From Phytophthora colocasiae (lineage: Eukaryota; Oomycota; Peronosporomycetes; Peronosporales; Peronosporaceae): a stretch of 64,000 nucleotides of DNA. Under the pieces are notes generated by a model. That model was not told the origin of the DNA and searched no databases. It saw nothing but the letters and a program-made list of their open reading frames with translations. The stretch lies in assembly GCA_018806915.1 (NCBI GenBank), contig JAGKQI010000104.1:2030001-2094000 (forward strand), in the 5' to 3' direction. How positions within the stretch are numbered: position 1 is the first letter of the stretch; each line of letters begins with the position of its first letter. Shown piece after piece: positions 35,077-47,403 of the stretch. Both the position numbers and the translations under genes were made by a program.

Positions 35077-35624
35077 TTCTACATCCACTGAAATCTTACA
35101 TCGCTCACGCTCACGCTGCTCCACGTCTTACATCACCACTTCATACCCCACTGCATTCGACCAACTTCCACACACACCGCCTCCGAACTACACCTGCTCT
35201 CTCAAGGTGCTCAAGGTGCTCAAGGTGCTCAAGGTGTTCAAGCTGCTCAAGCTGCTCAAGCTGCTCAAGGTGGGTGGAGAGCGCACCTACACCATGTTCT
35301 CTTCTTCTGTCTACTTGCTGCGACGTATTCGCTCATGCGGTCGTCACACAGCTTGCACATCAACGCAGCCACATATAGACGTCGAAAAACGTGGTTGTAG
35401 TCTCACTACAGCTAGCGCCAAAGTGCAAAGATCCAGAGATAGGCCGCTGTCCGCTTCAGAGAGACACACGCCCAGCCGATATACGGTCGCGTATGGACTC
35501 GAAGACTATAGGGCGTGCTACAAAGACTTACAAAGACTTACAAAGACTTTGGCAGAAACACGCACGTTCAGAAGAGCGTAAGAGGAGCTAACCGCCTAGA
35601 CTATATGGGAAGGCTGAACACTAC

Positions 35625-35663
35625 GTGAGAGCCAGCTATCCTAACCGCCTAGACTATATGGGA
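35625..35663 (-). pseudogene. tRNA-Glu fragment (5' half)
   Basis: 5' half only, from the acceptor through the anticodon loop, joined to spacer. A shorter 5' piece lies at 35587-35610. Confidence 0.7.
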
Positions 35664-36309
35664 AGGCTGAACACTACCACCACACACAAAATCACAAACA
35701 CAACACACAACAACAACACACAACAACAACACACACCACGCACACACAACAACAACACACAACAACAACACACAACACGCAAACTTTGCACCCCCTCTCT
35801 CTCTTGCAGACACAACTGAAATCTTACATCGCTCACGCTCACGCTGCTCCACGTCTTACATCACCACTTCATACCCCACTGCATTCGACCAACTTCCACA
35901 CACCGCCTCGAACTACACCTGCCTCTCTCAAGGTGACACACACACTTCTACATCCACTGAATCTTACATCGCTTACTTGCTGCGACGTATTCGCTCATGC
36001 GGTCGTCACACAGCTTGTGCATCAACGCAGCCACATATAGACGTCGAAAACGTGAGTCCACACACCGCCTCGAACTACACCTGCTCTCTCAAGGAAGTGC
36101 AAAGATCCAGAGATAGGCCGCTGTCCGCTTCAGAGAGACACACGCCCAGCCGATATACGGTCGCGTATGGACTCGAAGACTATAGGGCGAGCTCCAGACG
36201 TGCAGACGAGTGACGTACATGCTACAAAGACTTACAAAAGACTTACAAAGACTTTGGCAGAAACACGCACGTTCAGAAGAGCGTAAGAGGAGAGACGGAG
36301 CAAAAGATG

Positions 36310-36348
36310 TTCCCACACCGGGACTCGAACCTGGGTCTGCTGGGTGAG
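36310..36348 (-). pseudogene. tRNA-Glu fragment (3' half)
   Basis: 3' half with T arm and acceptor, broken in the anticodon loop and followed by minisatellite sequence. Confidence 0.7.
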
Positions 36349-37450
36349 AAAGGTGCTCAAGGTGTTCAAGCTGCCTCAAGCTGCCTCAAGCTGCTCAAGG
36401 GAAGGCTGAACACTACTACCACACACAAAATCACAAACACAACACACTCAAGGTGTTCAAGCTGCTCAAGCTGCTCAATCACGCTCACGCTGCTCCACGT
36501 CTTACATCACCACTTCATACACAACAACAACACACAACACGCAAACTTTGCACCCCCTCTCTCTCTTGTCTACTTGCTGCGACGTATTCGCTCATGCGGT
36601 CGTCACACAGCTTGTGAATCAACGCAACCACATATAGACGTCGAAAAACGTGATTGTAGTCTCACTACAGCTAGCGCCAAAGTGCAAAGATCCAGAGATA
36701 GGCCGCTGTCCGCTTCAGAGAGACACACGCCCAGCCGATATACGGTCGCGTATGGACTCGAAGACTATAGGGCGAGCTCCAGACGTGCAGACGAGTGACG
36801 TACATGCTACAAAGACTTACAAAAGACTTACAAAGACTTTGGCAGAAACACGCACGTTCAGAAGAGCGTAAGAGGAGAGACGGAAAGGTGTTCAAGCTGC
36901 CTGCTGCTCAAGCTGCTCAAGGTGGAGAGCGCAGAGCCAGCTATCCTAACCGCCTAGACTATATGGCACAACACACAACAACCTAACCGCCTAGACTATA
37001 TGGGAAGGCTGAACACTACCACACACAAACACACACATACTTCTACATCCACTGAAATCTTACATCGCTCACGCTCACGCTGCTCCACGTCTTACATCAC
37101 CACTTCATACCCCACTGCATTCGACCAACTTCCACACACCGCCTCGCACACAACAACAACACACAACAACAACACACAACACGCAAACTTTGCACCCCCT
37201 CTCTCTCTTGCAGACACATTGTAGCATGTACGTCACTCGTCTGCACGTCTGAGCTCGCCCTATAGTCTTCGACACACACACTTCTACATCCACTGAATCT
37301 TACATCGCTGTTTGAGCCCACACACCGCCTCGAACTACACCTGCTCTCTCAAGGTGTAAGACGAAGGTGCTCAAGGTGTTCAAGCTGCCTCAAGCTGCCT
37401 CAAGCTGCTCAAGGCCATCTCAAGGTGTTCAAGCTGCTCAAGCTGCTCAA

Positions 37451-37477
37451 ACCCGGGTTCGAGTCCCGGTGTGGGAA
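37451..37477 (+). pseudogene. tRNA-Glu fragment (3' end)
   Basis: T arm and 3' acceptor strand only, joined to minisatellite on its left. This is the first plus-strand tRNA sequence of the window. Confidence 0.7.
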
Positions 37478-38212
37478 CATCTTTGCTCCGTCTCTCCTCT
37501 TACGCTCTTCTGAACGTGCGTGTTTCTGCCAAAGTCTTTGTAAGTCTTTGTAAGTCTTTGTAGCATGTACGTCACTGTCTGCACGTCTGAGCTCGCCCTA
37601 TAGTCTTCGAGTCCATACGCGACCGTATATCGGACAACAACAACACACAACACGCAAACTTTGCACCCCCTCTCTCTCTTAGCGGCCTATCTCTGATCTT
37701 TGCACTTTGGCGCTAGCTGTAGTAAGGTGTTCAAGCTGCCTGCTGCTCAAGCTGCTCAAGGTGGAGAGCGCTGTGGCTGCGTTGATTCACAAGCTGTGTG
37801 ACGACCGCATGAGCGAATACGTCGCAGCAAGTAGACAGAAGAAGAGAGAACATGGTGTAGGTGCGCTCTCCCACCTTGAGCAGTTTGAGCACCTTGAGCA
37901 GTTTGAGCACCTTGAGCACCTTGAGCACCCTTGCATAGTTCTCTCTCTCACTCTCTCTCTCTCTCTCTCTCGAATGCAGGGGTATGAAGTGGTGATGTAA
38001 GACGTGGAGCAGCGTGAGCGTGAGCGATGTAAGATTTCAGTGGATGTAGAAGTGTGTGTCTCAAGGTGCTCAAGGTGCTCAAGGTGCTCAAGGTGTTAGA
38101 CAAGCTGCTCAAGGTGGGAGAGCGCACCTACACCATGTTCTCTCTTCTTCTGTTGTTGTGTGTTGTTGTTGTGTGTTGTGTTTGTGATTTTGTGTGTGGT
38201 AGTGTTCAGCCT

Positions 38213-38282
38213 TCCCATATAGTCTAGGCGGTTAGATAGCTGGCTCACCCAGCAGACCCGGGTTCGAGTCCCGGTGTGGGAA
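38213..38282 (+). pseudogene. tRNA-Glu copy with deleted anticodon loop
   Basis: 70 nt. One G is missing in the D stem and the anticodon loop has lost two bases (CTCAC), so the CTC anticodon is not properly presented. The rest is normal. Confidence 0.75.
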
Positions 38283-38998
38283 CATCTTTGCTCCGTCTCT
38301 CCTCTTACGCTCTTCTGAACGTGCGTGTTTCTGCCAAAGTCTTTGTAAGTCTTTTGTAAGTCTTTGTAGCATGTACGTCACTCGTCTGCACGTCTGGAGC
38401 TCGCCCTATAGTCTTCGAGTCCATACGCGACCGTATATCGGCTGGGCGTGTGTCTCTCTGAAGCGGACAGCGGCCTATCTCTGGATCTTTGCACTTTGGC
38501 GCTAGCTGTAGTGAGACTACAATCACGTTTTTCGACGTCTATATGTGGTTGCGTTGATTCACAAGCTGTGTGACGACCGCATGAGCGAATACGTCGCAGC
38601 AAGTAGACAGAAGAAGAGAGAACATGGTGTAGGTGCGCTCTCCCACCTTGAGCAGTTTGAGCACCTTGAGCACCTTGAGCACCTTGAGCACCTTGAGAGA
38701 GCGGGTGTAGTTCGAGGCGGTGTGTGGAAGTTGGTCGAATGCAGTGGGGTATGAAGTGGTGATGTAAGACGTGGAGCAGCGTGAGCGTGAGCGATGTAAG
38801 ATTTCAGTGGATGTAGAAGTATGTGTGTTTGTGTGTGTGTGTGTGTGTCTGCAAGAGATAGAGAGAGAGAAAGACTATAGGGCGAGCTCCAGACGTGCAG
38901 ACGAGTGACGTACATGCTACAAAGACTTACAAATGTTGTTGTGTGTGGTTGTTGTGTGTTGTGTTTGTGATTTTGTGTGTGGTAGTAGTGTTCAGCCT

Positions 38999-39071
38999 TC
39001 CCATATAGTCTAGGCGGTTAGGATAGCTGGCTCTCACCCATCAGACCCGGGTTCGAGTCCCGGTGTGGGAA
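38999..39071 (+). tRNA. tRNA-Glu(CTC), anticodon-stem mismatch
   Basis: 73 nt, with CCATC instead of CCAGC in the anticodon stem. All else matches the reference copy, and a TTTT terminator follows. Confidence 0.83.
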
Positions 39072-39774
39072 CATCTTTTGCTCCGTCTCTCCTCTTACGC
39101 TCTTCTGAACGTGCGTGTTTCTGCCAAAGTCTTTGTAAGTCTTTGTAAGTCTTTGTAGCATGTACGTCACTGTCTGCACGTCTGGAGCTCGCCCTATAGT
39201 CTTCGAGTCCATACGCGACCGTATATCGGCTGGGCGTGTGTCTCTCTGAAGCGGACAGCGGCCTATCTCTGGATCTTTGCACTTTGGCGCTAGCTGTAGT
39301 GAGACTACAATCACGTTTTTCGACGTCTATATGTGGCTGCGTTGATGTGCAAGCTGTGTGACGACCGCATGAGCGAATACGTCGCAGCAAGTAGACAGAA
39401 GAAGAGAGAACATGGTGTAGGTGCGCCTCCCACCCATTTGCACCCCTCTCTCTCTCTCTGCAGACACATGAGCACCTTGAGCACCTTGAACTACACCCGC
39501 TCTCTCAAGGTGCTCGAATGCAGTGGGGTATGAAGTGGTGATGTAAGACGTGGAGCAGCGTGAGCGTGAGCGATGTAAGATTCCAGTGGATGTAGAAGTG
39601 TGTGTGTGTGTGTGTGTCTGCAAGAGAGCAAGGTGCTCAAGGTGCTCAAGGTGCTCAAGGTGTTCAAGCTGCTCAAGCTGCCTGCTGCTCAAGGTGGGAG
39701 AGCGCTGTTGTGTGTTGTTGTTGTGTGTTGTGTGTTGTGTTTGTGATTTTGTGTGTGGTAGTAGTGTTCAGCCT

Positions 39775-39847
39775 TCCCATATAGTCTAGGCGGTTAGGAT
39801 AGCTGGCTCTCACCCAGCAGACCCGGGTTCGAGTCCCGGTGTGGGAA
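39775..39847 (+). tRNA. tRNA-Glu(CTC), intact inverted copy
   Basis: Identical to the reference copy over all 73 nt; the terminator is TTT. Confidence 0.94.
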
Positions 39848-40386
39848 CATCTTTGCTCCGTCTCTCCTCTTACGCTCTTCTGAACGTGCGTGTTTCTGCC
39901 AAAGTCTTTGTAAGTCTTTGTAAGTCTTTGTAGCATGTACGTCACTCGTCTGCACGTCTGGAGCTCTCGCCCTATAGTCTTCGAGTCCATACGCGACCGT
40001 ATATCGGCTGGGCGTGTCTCTCTGAAGCGGACAGCGGCCTATCTCTGGATCTTTGCACTTTGGCGCTAGCTGTAGTGAGACTACAACCACGTTTTTCGAC
40101 GTCTATATGTGGCTGCGTTGATGCAAGCTGTGTGACGACCGCATGAGCGAATACGTCGCAGCAAGTAGACAGAAGAAGAGAGAACATGGTGTAGGTGCGC
40201 CTCCCACCTTGAGCAGTTTGAGCACCTTGAGCAGTTTGAGCACCTTGAGCACCTTGAGCACCTTGAGAGAGCGGGTGTAGTTCGAAGAGGAGAGACGGAG
40301 CAAAAGATGTTCCCACACCGGGACTGGTGATGTAAGACGTGGAGCAGCGTGAGCGTGAGCGATGTAAGATTTCAGTGGATGTAGAA

Positions 40387-40461
<75 letters not shown>

Positions 40462-40622
40462 TGAGAGAGAGTGAGAGAGAGAGAGAGAGAGAGATACAAC
40501 ACACAACACGCAAACTTTGCACCCTCTCTCTCTCTCTCTCTGCAGACACACACACACACACTTCTACATCCACTGAATCTTACATTGTTTGTGATTTTGT
40601 GTGTGGTAGTAGTGTTCAGCCT

Positions 40623-40696
40623 TCCCATATAGTCTAGGCGGTTAGGATTAGCTGGCTCTCACCCAGCAGACCCGGGTTCGAGTCCCGGTGTGGGAA
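40623..40696 (+). tRNA. tRNA-Glu(CTC), one-base insertion
   Basis: One extra T between the D and anticodon stems (GGATTAGCTGG). Otherwise identical to the reference copy. Last unit before element 2. Confidence 0.85.
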
Positions 40697-40911
40697 CATC
40701 TTTGCTCCGTCTCTCCTCTTACGCTCTTCTGAACGTGCGTGTTTCTGCCAAAGTCTTTGTAAGTCTTTGTAAGTCTTTGTAGCATGTACGTCACTCGTCT
40801 GCACGTCTGGAGCTCGCCCTATAGTCTTCGAGTCCATACGCGACCGTATATCGGCTGGGCGTGTCTCTCTGAAGCGGACAGCGGCCTATCTCTGGATCTT
40901 TGCACTTTGGC

Positions 40912-40915
40912 GCTA
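40912..40915. repeat. Target site duplication GCTA, left of element 2
   Basis: GCTA at 40912-40915 and 49230-49233, the complement of the TAGC that flanks element 1. Confidence 0.88.
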
Positions 40916-42647
40916 TGTCGCGAAGTCGGTGAAACTTTGGTCGCGGAGCAGGGGGCGTATAGTGAACCCTAGTTATACGACTACTGAAAAGGGGTTTTCA
41001 GAGTCGTACAACGGTAGGTTGGCGTGGTACCTTGCGGTATCCTCGTGGGTTCGTTGTCTTCGGAAATATGACCTCGCCGGAGTCTGAGAATGTTTTGTCA
41101 AGAGAAGTTGGGGTTCCCTTGGAGTCTGGTGTCGGTATTCAGGAAATCCTTCCAGGAGCGTTCGGGAGTCGGAATCTCTGGGAACCAAGGTGGTTTCCAG
41201 GAAGTCGGCGGTCGAAAAGAGGTTAATATACCAGAGAAAGTCTGAAATCGGTGTCTGAATATCACAAATCCAGAACCGAGATACCTGACTTTCAGAGATA
41301 AACAACCAATATACAGAGTTCGAAAATATACAAATATATACAGCCGTTCTTATTCTTTCTAGGCCCTTGAACGGTGGGCTAACACTCGGAGTCAGCTAGG
41401 GACTTGCTGCAGACACCTAGTACTGTCTGGTATCCTTTTACGTTCGCGCACTTTACCCTCTTATACAGAGGGAAAATGTAAACCAATACAATCGGCTTTC
41501 TTCCACATTCTTACCTTGCACTCTGAAAACGACTGTCTGGTTTCCAGAGCCTGTCCAAACGAGCAATATGAAATGGGCTACCATACAGAACAAAACAAAC
41601 GACCCAACTGGGATATGGAATAGGCGGGTCCTCTCAGGTCTCTACGTTACCTGATCTCCGCCTAAGGGGATTGGATGATGGCGAGAGATCGCCACGGCAC
41701 CAAACTCCTTGACGTGGGCCTTGCAGCAGCAGAAATACAACGACTTCTGGGCTACACGGCTAAATTGAGACTCTGTTTATCGTTTATCTTCCTCATAACT
41801 ATCAGGTATATCTCTGGTAACTCTCTCCTTCTTGTCGTCTTTGCGTCCTTTATGCAGTCAGTCTTCATATCTCAGGTACTCTTGGTCTTTGTATACATCT
41901 GGTACTTTGACTTGGTCTCAATTGTATGCAGTCTATTGCAGCTGATCTCGATGTAAGTTGACAGGTATGGGACGTGTATTACAGGGGATGTGCAGGTCAG
42001 TAATCACTTGAATGCGTGACTCCTGAACTTGGGTTCTACTTGGTTTCAGTAATGGTCTTGGAATCTTCTCGGTGGTTTCAGGAGTCTGGTATCCTGGTTT
42101 TCAGAGTCTGATATCACCTGGTTTTTCCAGAAGTCTTGGTCACTCAGAGTTAGAGATTGCAGAGTCTTGAATACGAAACCAGAGTACCGGAGCACCAATG
42201 CTTCAACGTACATGAAGATCTTGAGGGAGTTGCGCGGGTGCGCGGCGTCCGGCGCGCGATACTTGGTCTCTGCGGGTATATATTGTGAATCTGAATCCAT
42301 CCATCGTCGTCGCTGGACGGTAACCAGGATGAGGTCTCTCAGAGATACGTTGCTTCTGAGAGACTTTCACACACAGAACTTGTGCACTCATCGTCGGGGA
42401 AAGTCCGGGTGACCATACAGAGTGTAGTTGACCTTCCAGAGTTGTGCACACTCTGAAGTACACTTCACAGTCCTTTGGGCCCCTTTTACAGTCAGGCGAG
42501 AAGGTTTATCCACAATCTTCCACAGATATCAACACACGGGTGCAGCCACGTCCCACATACTTCCTCTCCAAACCAAATGTAACCAGGTACACCACTGGGT
42601 AACAGCATGTACGACGCCAGAAAATCTGGAAAGTTTACATCATGTCA
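40916..42647 (-). repeat. 3' LTR of element 2
   Basis: 1732 bp, the mirror of 31995-33738. Its TATA box is altered to TGTATAAG (complement near 41459-41466). Confidence 0.9.
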
Positions 42648-42661
42648 ACCGCCCCTCCTGG
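42648..42661 (-). other. Polypurine tract of element 2
   Basis: Complement of the purine run CCAGGAGGGGCGGT, immediately next to the 3' LTR. Confidence 0.7.
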
Positions 42662-43232
42662 TCACGGTTCGTCAGTGATGGTACTTATCAAGACACTGCG
42701 TACCACGGCCGTGGGCAAATCGTCGAAGCAATCAACCGCTACTCCAGTATTCTGGAGCTCCAGAGATACTTTGAAGCAGTGTATTTTCGCCATACACTTG
42801 ATCCGAACACCACGTCTTGCAAAACCACATAAAATCTACTGCCACCAACTAGAAGAATGAGAAGAGAAGAAATCCACTTAGCTTCGCGAAATCCCCACTC
42901 TGTAAGTCCAACACAATCAATTCTGGATCCACGCAAAGTCAGTTATGTCGACGAGAACAGGTTGGACCTCAGAATGCGTTCTCTGAAAACTCTCAGGCTG
43001 AAGCACACTATTTCAGACGTTGCATTCCTGAAAATCGAGTACCAGGAAGCGCATCAACCTTCGATACCGGGAAAACGCTGCACAGCTCACATTCGGTATA
43101 CCGCCCGCTAGCCTGCGCTTGTTGGGAACGGCACGCGGTCGCGTGCTGTGGGACTCTTGACTCGATAATCTAATTGAGGCGTACCGCAACTGTGGGCGCG
43201 GAGCATTCCCATCCGGCGATGTCGTATAGCAC

Positions 43233-46200
43233 TTAGTAGACTTCGTTCGTCAAGGACCGATTCTGTTCACCACTTGGTGGAGCTGTTTAAAGGCACCCGA
43301 GTGAAGCTTGCGCAATAAGTTTCCATCACGGTAGACTAGCTTGAAGTCACATCTACTGGAAGTCTGGAATCTCCAGTCTGGAACTCTGGTATCTCCAGTC
43401 TGATCCAGATTGGATTTTAGAGATTCGCTATGGTTTTCAGAGTTTTCAGAGTCAGAATCTTCAGAATCCACATCTCTTGTGAACTTGGGCAGGAACCAGC
43501 TGTCGCCGCAGAATAGAATTGGCTCCCTGAAGTCTCTCGTAATCTCTCAGTCACATGTCCTCCACACGTCTTCCCATCCTGCTGCAGGCGTATTCCGCAA
43601 GTCTAAAATACATCGAAATCTCTGAGCTTGCAACGAGGTTTTCAGACGTGCGTCCTTGAGCTTTGTGATAAACCGTAAGACATGTTCTTCCAGACATTCG
43701 AACGACTTCCTGAAATCCACGCCTGCTTTCCCAGCGGCGGAGTTCAGACGATAAGAAGAAGTCCAACGAGTCTCTGAAAATCTCATCTCCATCGTGAAAT
43801 ATATCTCAGAATGTAGGGATCGAGGTTTGCGAAGTAGCGTTTCGAGCTCGAAACTTGACGATAAATCTTTTCCAGTCACGTGACACGCTTTTCGGGAGCT
43901 AAGTTAAACCAGTCACGTGCTGATACCTGAAGTTTTAGCTTCGAGTTCTTGAATGCATTGTTCTGGAAGACCAACCTTCCTGATGTGCCATATTCAGAAA
44001 ACGCTCCCCACCAGCGAGACTCGTTGCCGACGCGCATTGCACTCTGGATCAAATCCTTCGATAAACTTGGAGTTTATAAACAGGTCTGAGTGTTAGGCAA
44101 AGTCTCTCCATTTTGTCCTCGAGACATCGTCGTGTTCACCGTTCCAGGGGCCATCCCAAGGATACCAAGACGACGAGCTATCCGAGTCCGAGCCTGAGTT
44201 GTCTGAGGCTTTCTTCAGAAGTCTGGTGGTTCTACTCAACTTTTCCAACCGGGAAGGCATCCTCGCCATGTTCCGGAGCATCTAGGACCCGTTTGGGGTG
44301 TCATAACACATCTTGGTGTCGACGTACGCCTGTGTTGTCGTGCCTTGGCCCTGGTCCGAGGAGCCGCCTGGTATGTCTGGGTCAGTTGTAGCAGCCGTAG
44401 TGGTGGTGGCGCCGCCACCCTGCATGCCTCCCAGTCGTGGCAAGTGTTCTTCGGTTGCCTGCCCAGCTCCACTTGGAGGAAGGAAGGAAGTGATAGCGTC
44501 CGCCGTCGTTTTAATGGGTGCAAACCTACCCCCTGCTGACGACTCCTTCTGATCCCCTTAACCCCAGTTGCGCCATTTCCTGATTTCTGATCCGGATAGT
44601 GGGTGCATAGTTGCAACTTCAGGGTTTCCAGTGTTAAACACTGGTGTTGGCAGTTGCTGAATCAGGATGACCTCGACCCTTCGCAGCCTCCTCTTGAACT
44701 TGGGACAGTGTTGCTCGAAGGTTTCTCAACTGGCCGGCTTGGAAGCGTTGCATGGTTCTGAGAACTCCCTTTCTCCCTGTCGCGCTCCGGCTTCCACGTC
44801 TTTCATTCGCTGCTGTAAGGCTTCCATTTGAGAAATCCAGTCCCGCTTCATCTTATCAGTTGCGGACGCACATATTTCGGCTTCGGCTTCGGCTTCGGCC
44901 TCGCTGTCGCCAGCGATTTCGATCAGCAACTCTGATTCCAGACGTTGGTTTTCCAGAGTTCCAGAGTTCCGTTTTCAGAGTTTCCAACTTTGCCGCGCGC
45001 TGTGACTTTACTGGAGTTTACTCCTCAGATACCAGACTTCTGCGTTCTTCGCGGCGTCGTCAGCACGTCTCTCCGCCTCCAGTCTCGCGTTTTCCGGACT
45101 TCAACAAGCGGTCGGTGAGCGTCTGATCTCGCGTCTTGCTTCCAAGTCGCGTTGTTCCCCGACGGCGATCACGTTCCAGGGGACTCCAAGCGTTCTCGGA
45201 CCAAGAACTCCATCTGCGCTTGTATAACTCCAGATCCACCTGGCTCTGCCACTGCTGCCCCATGCTGCCTCATGACATCTGCAGATTAGTTCGACCTGGA
45301 AGCAAGCCCCTGATTTGTGAGAACTTCGAGGCTTCAGACTTCGTGCGACTTATGAAGTGATGGAAATCAAGCGGCTGGAAGATGTTGGCTGGAGATCCCT
45401 CGTTCTTAAGCACTCGAATGTCGGCATGGATGACTCGCCCCTTCCCGACTTGTAATGGCCGGCAGTGGAGCTTCTGATATCTGTTGTCTGAAATCCTGTG
45501 GAGAATCTCTGAATGACCAACTGGTTTCGAGGACATCATCTCAGGAATTCCGGGCTTCTTCACCATATCGAATTCGTCCACATCCATTGGCATGCTCCCT
45601 AGAGTTTGAGGCACTTCAAAGCCTCATGGGTATCTCCATCAGTGAAACCACCTGGTCGCCTTGTGCAGTAGCATCACCAGACCTCCTGCAGAGTGAAGTC
45701 ATGTGATGTGTGACGCCGCCCACCGACTCATGGACATTAAAGACGAATCTGTTGAGCTTCACGCGTGAAGTCAGGAATCCTGACGACTGGTCATCCGAGG
45801 TCCCAATGACACCTGGGAATTGGTAACGTCCGACATCCGGAGTCTGAGAAGTGCTGTGATCTTCAGACATTGGTGTCTCAGATTCCGGTCGCGTGTTAGG
45901 TCAGAGCGACTCTCATACTGCAGGCGAAGTGAAGACAGCGACTTAGCGTTGTGATAAAGCTGACGGTGTTGACCAGGACTTATTGACGGCGGCAACTGCT
46001 GTAAGCGCTTGGACCCGCAGTGGCTTGAGTCACCTGCTGGAAGTTCATCGGAACTGTATGTCACTCGGAGTCCGGTCACCCGGAGTCATGATCAATCGTT
46101 GTCCTTGTAGGTCAGCGTCCTTGCTCAGGTAAATATAACGGTCTGCTTCATCTTGGCTTGCTGTGTTTCTCGTTCCATGTCTTCCGGGAGTCGGTTCATC

Positions 46201-47308
46201 CTTGTAACCTGGAGGTCACGGTGGCCCACTCAACCAATTCTAAGCAGCGAGTCGACTCTGAAGTTCGGACGCCACACTGCGTACTTGAGACTTCGAAGAC
46301 AGCTGACGCTTGCACGTCTGAGACCATGTTAGGAGGAGGTTATGAAATTCGAAACCTGCCTCGTACAGCATTGTTCTAGAAGAATTGCCACACACTCTGG
46401 TGCTGTCAACGTACTCATCGGGATCTCGACATAGGAAGAGATCTTGGATCCGACCAAAACCATGACGCCTCACGTGAAACTCTGAGATCCACATATCCTC
46501 AGGGAAGATGGAGGAACATCGCCACTTGATGTAGTCGCCGGTCGTCTGCAGCAGCTTTCTGGAAAGCATCAGCACTCAGGCTTCATCGTCGGGCCACATA
46601 TACTCGATGCTTGGCGGGACGACCTTGCCAGCATCCATATCTCTCCAGCGGCGGAACTCACGACGCACATAACTTCCAGAGCACGTTCCCATCGAGTCAG
46701 CCCTCCCAGACTCTTCCAGACTCTTCGGTGTTGCGTTCAGAGAATCGTCGGACTTGATCAACACGTCATCAGACATCGGTGTGTCTTCAGACTTTGGGGA
46801 TTGCGGAACATGTTCTTCAGAGATTCCGGGTTCTGGATTTCACTTCATCCACGGACTGGCCAGAAGTTGTCGAGTCACAGACACAGATCGATCACTCGAT
46901 CACTCTGGGGCTCGGGAACTATCGGCGCTTCCCTCAGACGCCCCATCACCACCACGGGCAGTGGTCATCTCGTCACCAGAAGCTTGTTCGACGACGGACA
47001 TGTCAGCCTTCAGAACGTGGATCACTCAGAGACAGCAGGTGTCTCCTGATTGCCTGGGCTTCTGATTTTCAGCTCTGGCTGTGAAGTTGCTGGTCTTCGA
47101 CCGCCGGTTCTGGGACGCTCACACTCTCATGCCGCCTTCTTCTCGGTCAGCTTTCACTCTTCTCGCGGGCCGCCTTCTGGATAGCATCCAAGTCTGGTTG
47201 CTCCTCAGGCGATAGACCTCCTTGTAGACGCTTCGTTGGACTGACGTGTCGAAGTACTCCGACCAACGACCACGGCGTCCTCCTCTCGTAGATCCCTGGC
47301 GTAGCCAT
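43233..47308 (-). pseudogene. gag-like gene of element 2, frameshifted
   Basis: Covers the same region as the Gag of element 1, from the MATPG start (47308) to the stop next to GTAGAC (43233). It is cut into short frames by many indels; a piece of the capsid-type domain can be read at 43547-43879 (FTMEMRFSE, RLNSAAGKAGVDF). The indels differ from those of copy 1: near 45180 copy 2 keeps GG pairs that copy 1 lost but has an extra C. The breaks may be base-call errors and not decay. Confidence 0.75.
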
Positions 47309-47383
47309 CTTGAATATAAACGCTTGACAGGAAACTTTCTTCTTCTTGTATTCCTCAAATCCGGTGATATCACGATTCCAAAG

Positions 47384-47401
47384 ATCCGGGCACGCGCACC
47401 A
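47384..47401 (-). other. Primer binding site of element 2
   Basis: Exact complement of the 18-nt site in element 1, again separated from the LTR by 2 nt. Confidence 0.75.
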
Positions 47402-47403
47402 GT

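Larger units (their letters stand above)
33739..35586 (-). repeat. Two degraded array units after element 1
   Basis: The first picks up exactly at TAGCGCC, where the left array was interrupted. Both units have the CTGAAATC spacer variant and long AC tracts (34150-34223 and 34914-35083, the latter interrupted by CGCATGC and AAGGCTC). The minisatellites are rearranged (34355-34430). Many small insertions are present. Confidence 0.85.
35587..37227. repeat. Scrambled array sequence, mainly in the left-array orientation
   Basis: Pieces of the array unit are joined in the wrong order. Examples: two consecutive tRNA 5' halves at 35587-35610 and 35625-35663; a jump from the minisatellite back to the AC tract at 35932; the tRNA 3' half broken into minisatellite at 36349; minisatellite joined to CA spacer at 36445; further tRNA fragments at 36935-36965 and 36984-37004. 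No intact tRNA or other gene is present. Confidence 0.8.
37228..40911 (+). repeat. Inverted array segment with strand-switch patches
   Basis: Array units now run in the opposite orientation, so tRNA genes are on the plus strand. Inside them lie patches of 40-90 bp still in the left-array orientation, for example 37273-37450, 37633-37680, 37726-37770, 38058-38150, 38869-38930, 39433-39515, 39630-39705, 40290-40325 and 40499-40585. Several switch points sit in CT/GA or CA/TG runs. The unit nearest 40.3 kb has the same rearranged minisatellite and long GT tract as the unit at 34.2 kb, as expected of an inverted duplicate. Confidence 0.82.

Noticed and set aside
43250..47400. Several short frames on both strands of element 2 as separate genes
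   Set aside because: Minus-strand ones are fragments of the broken gag; plus-strand ones are their shadows.
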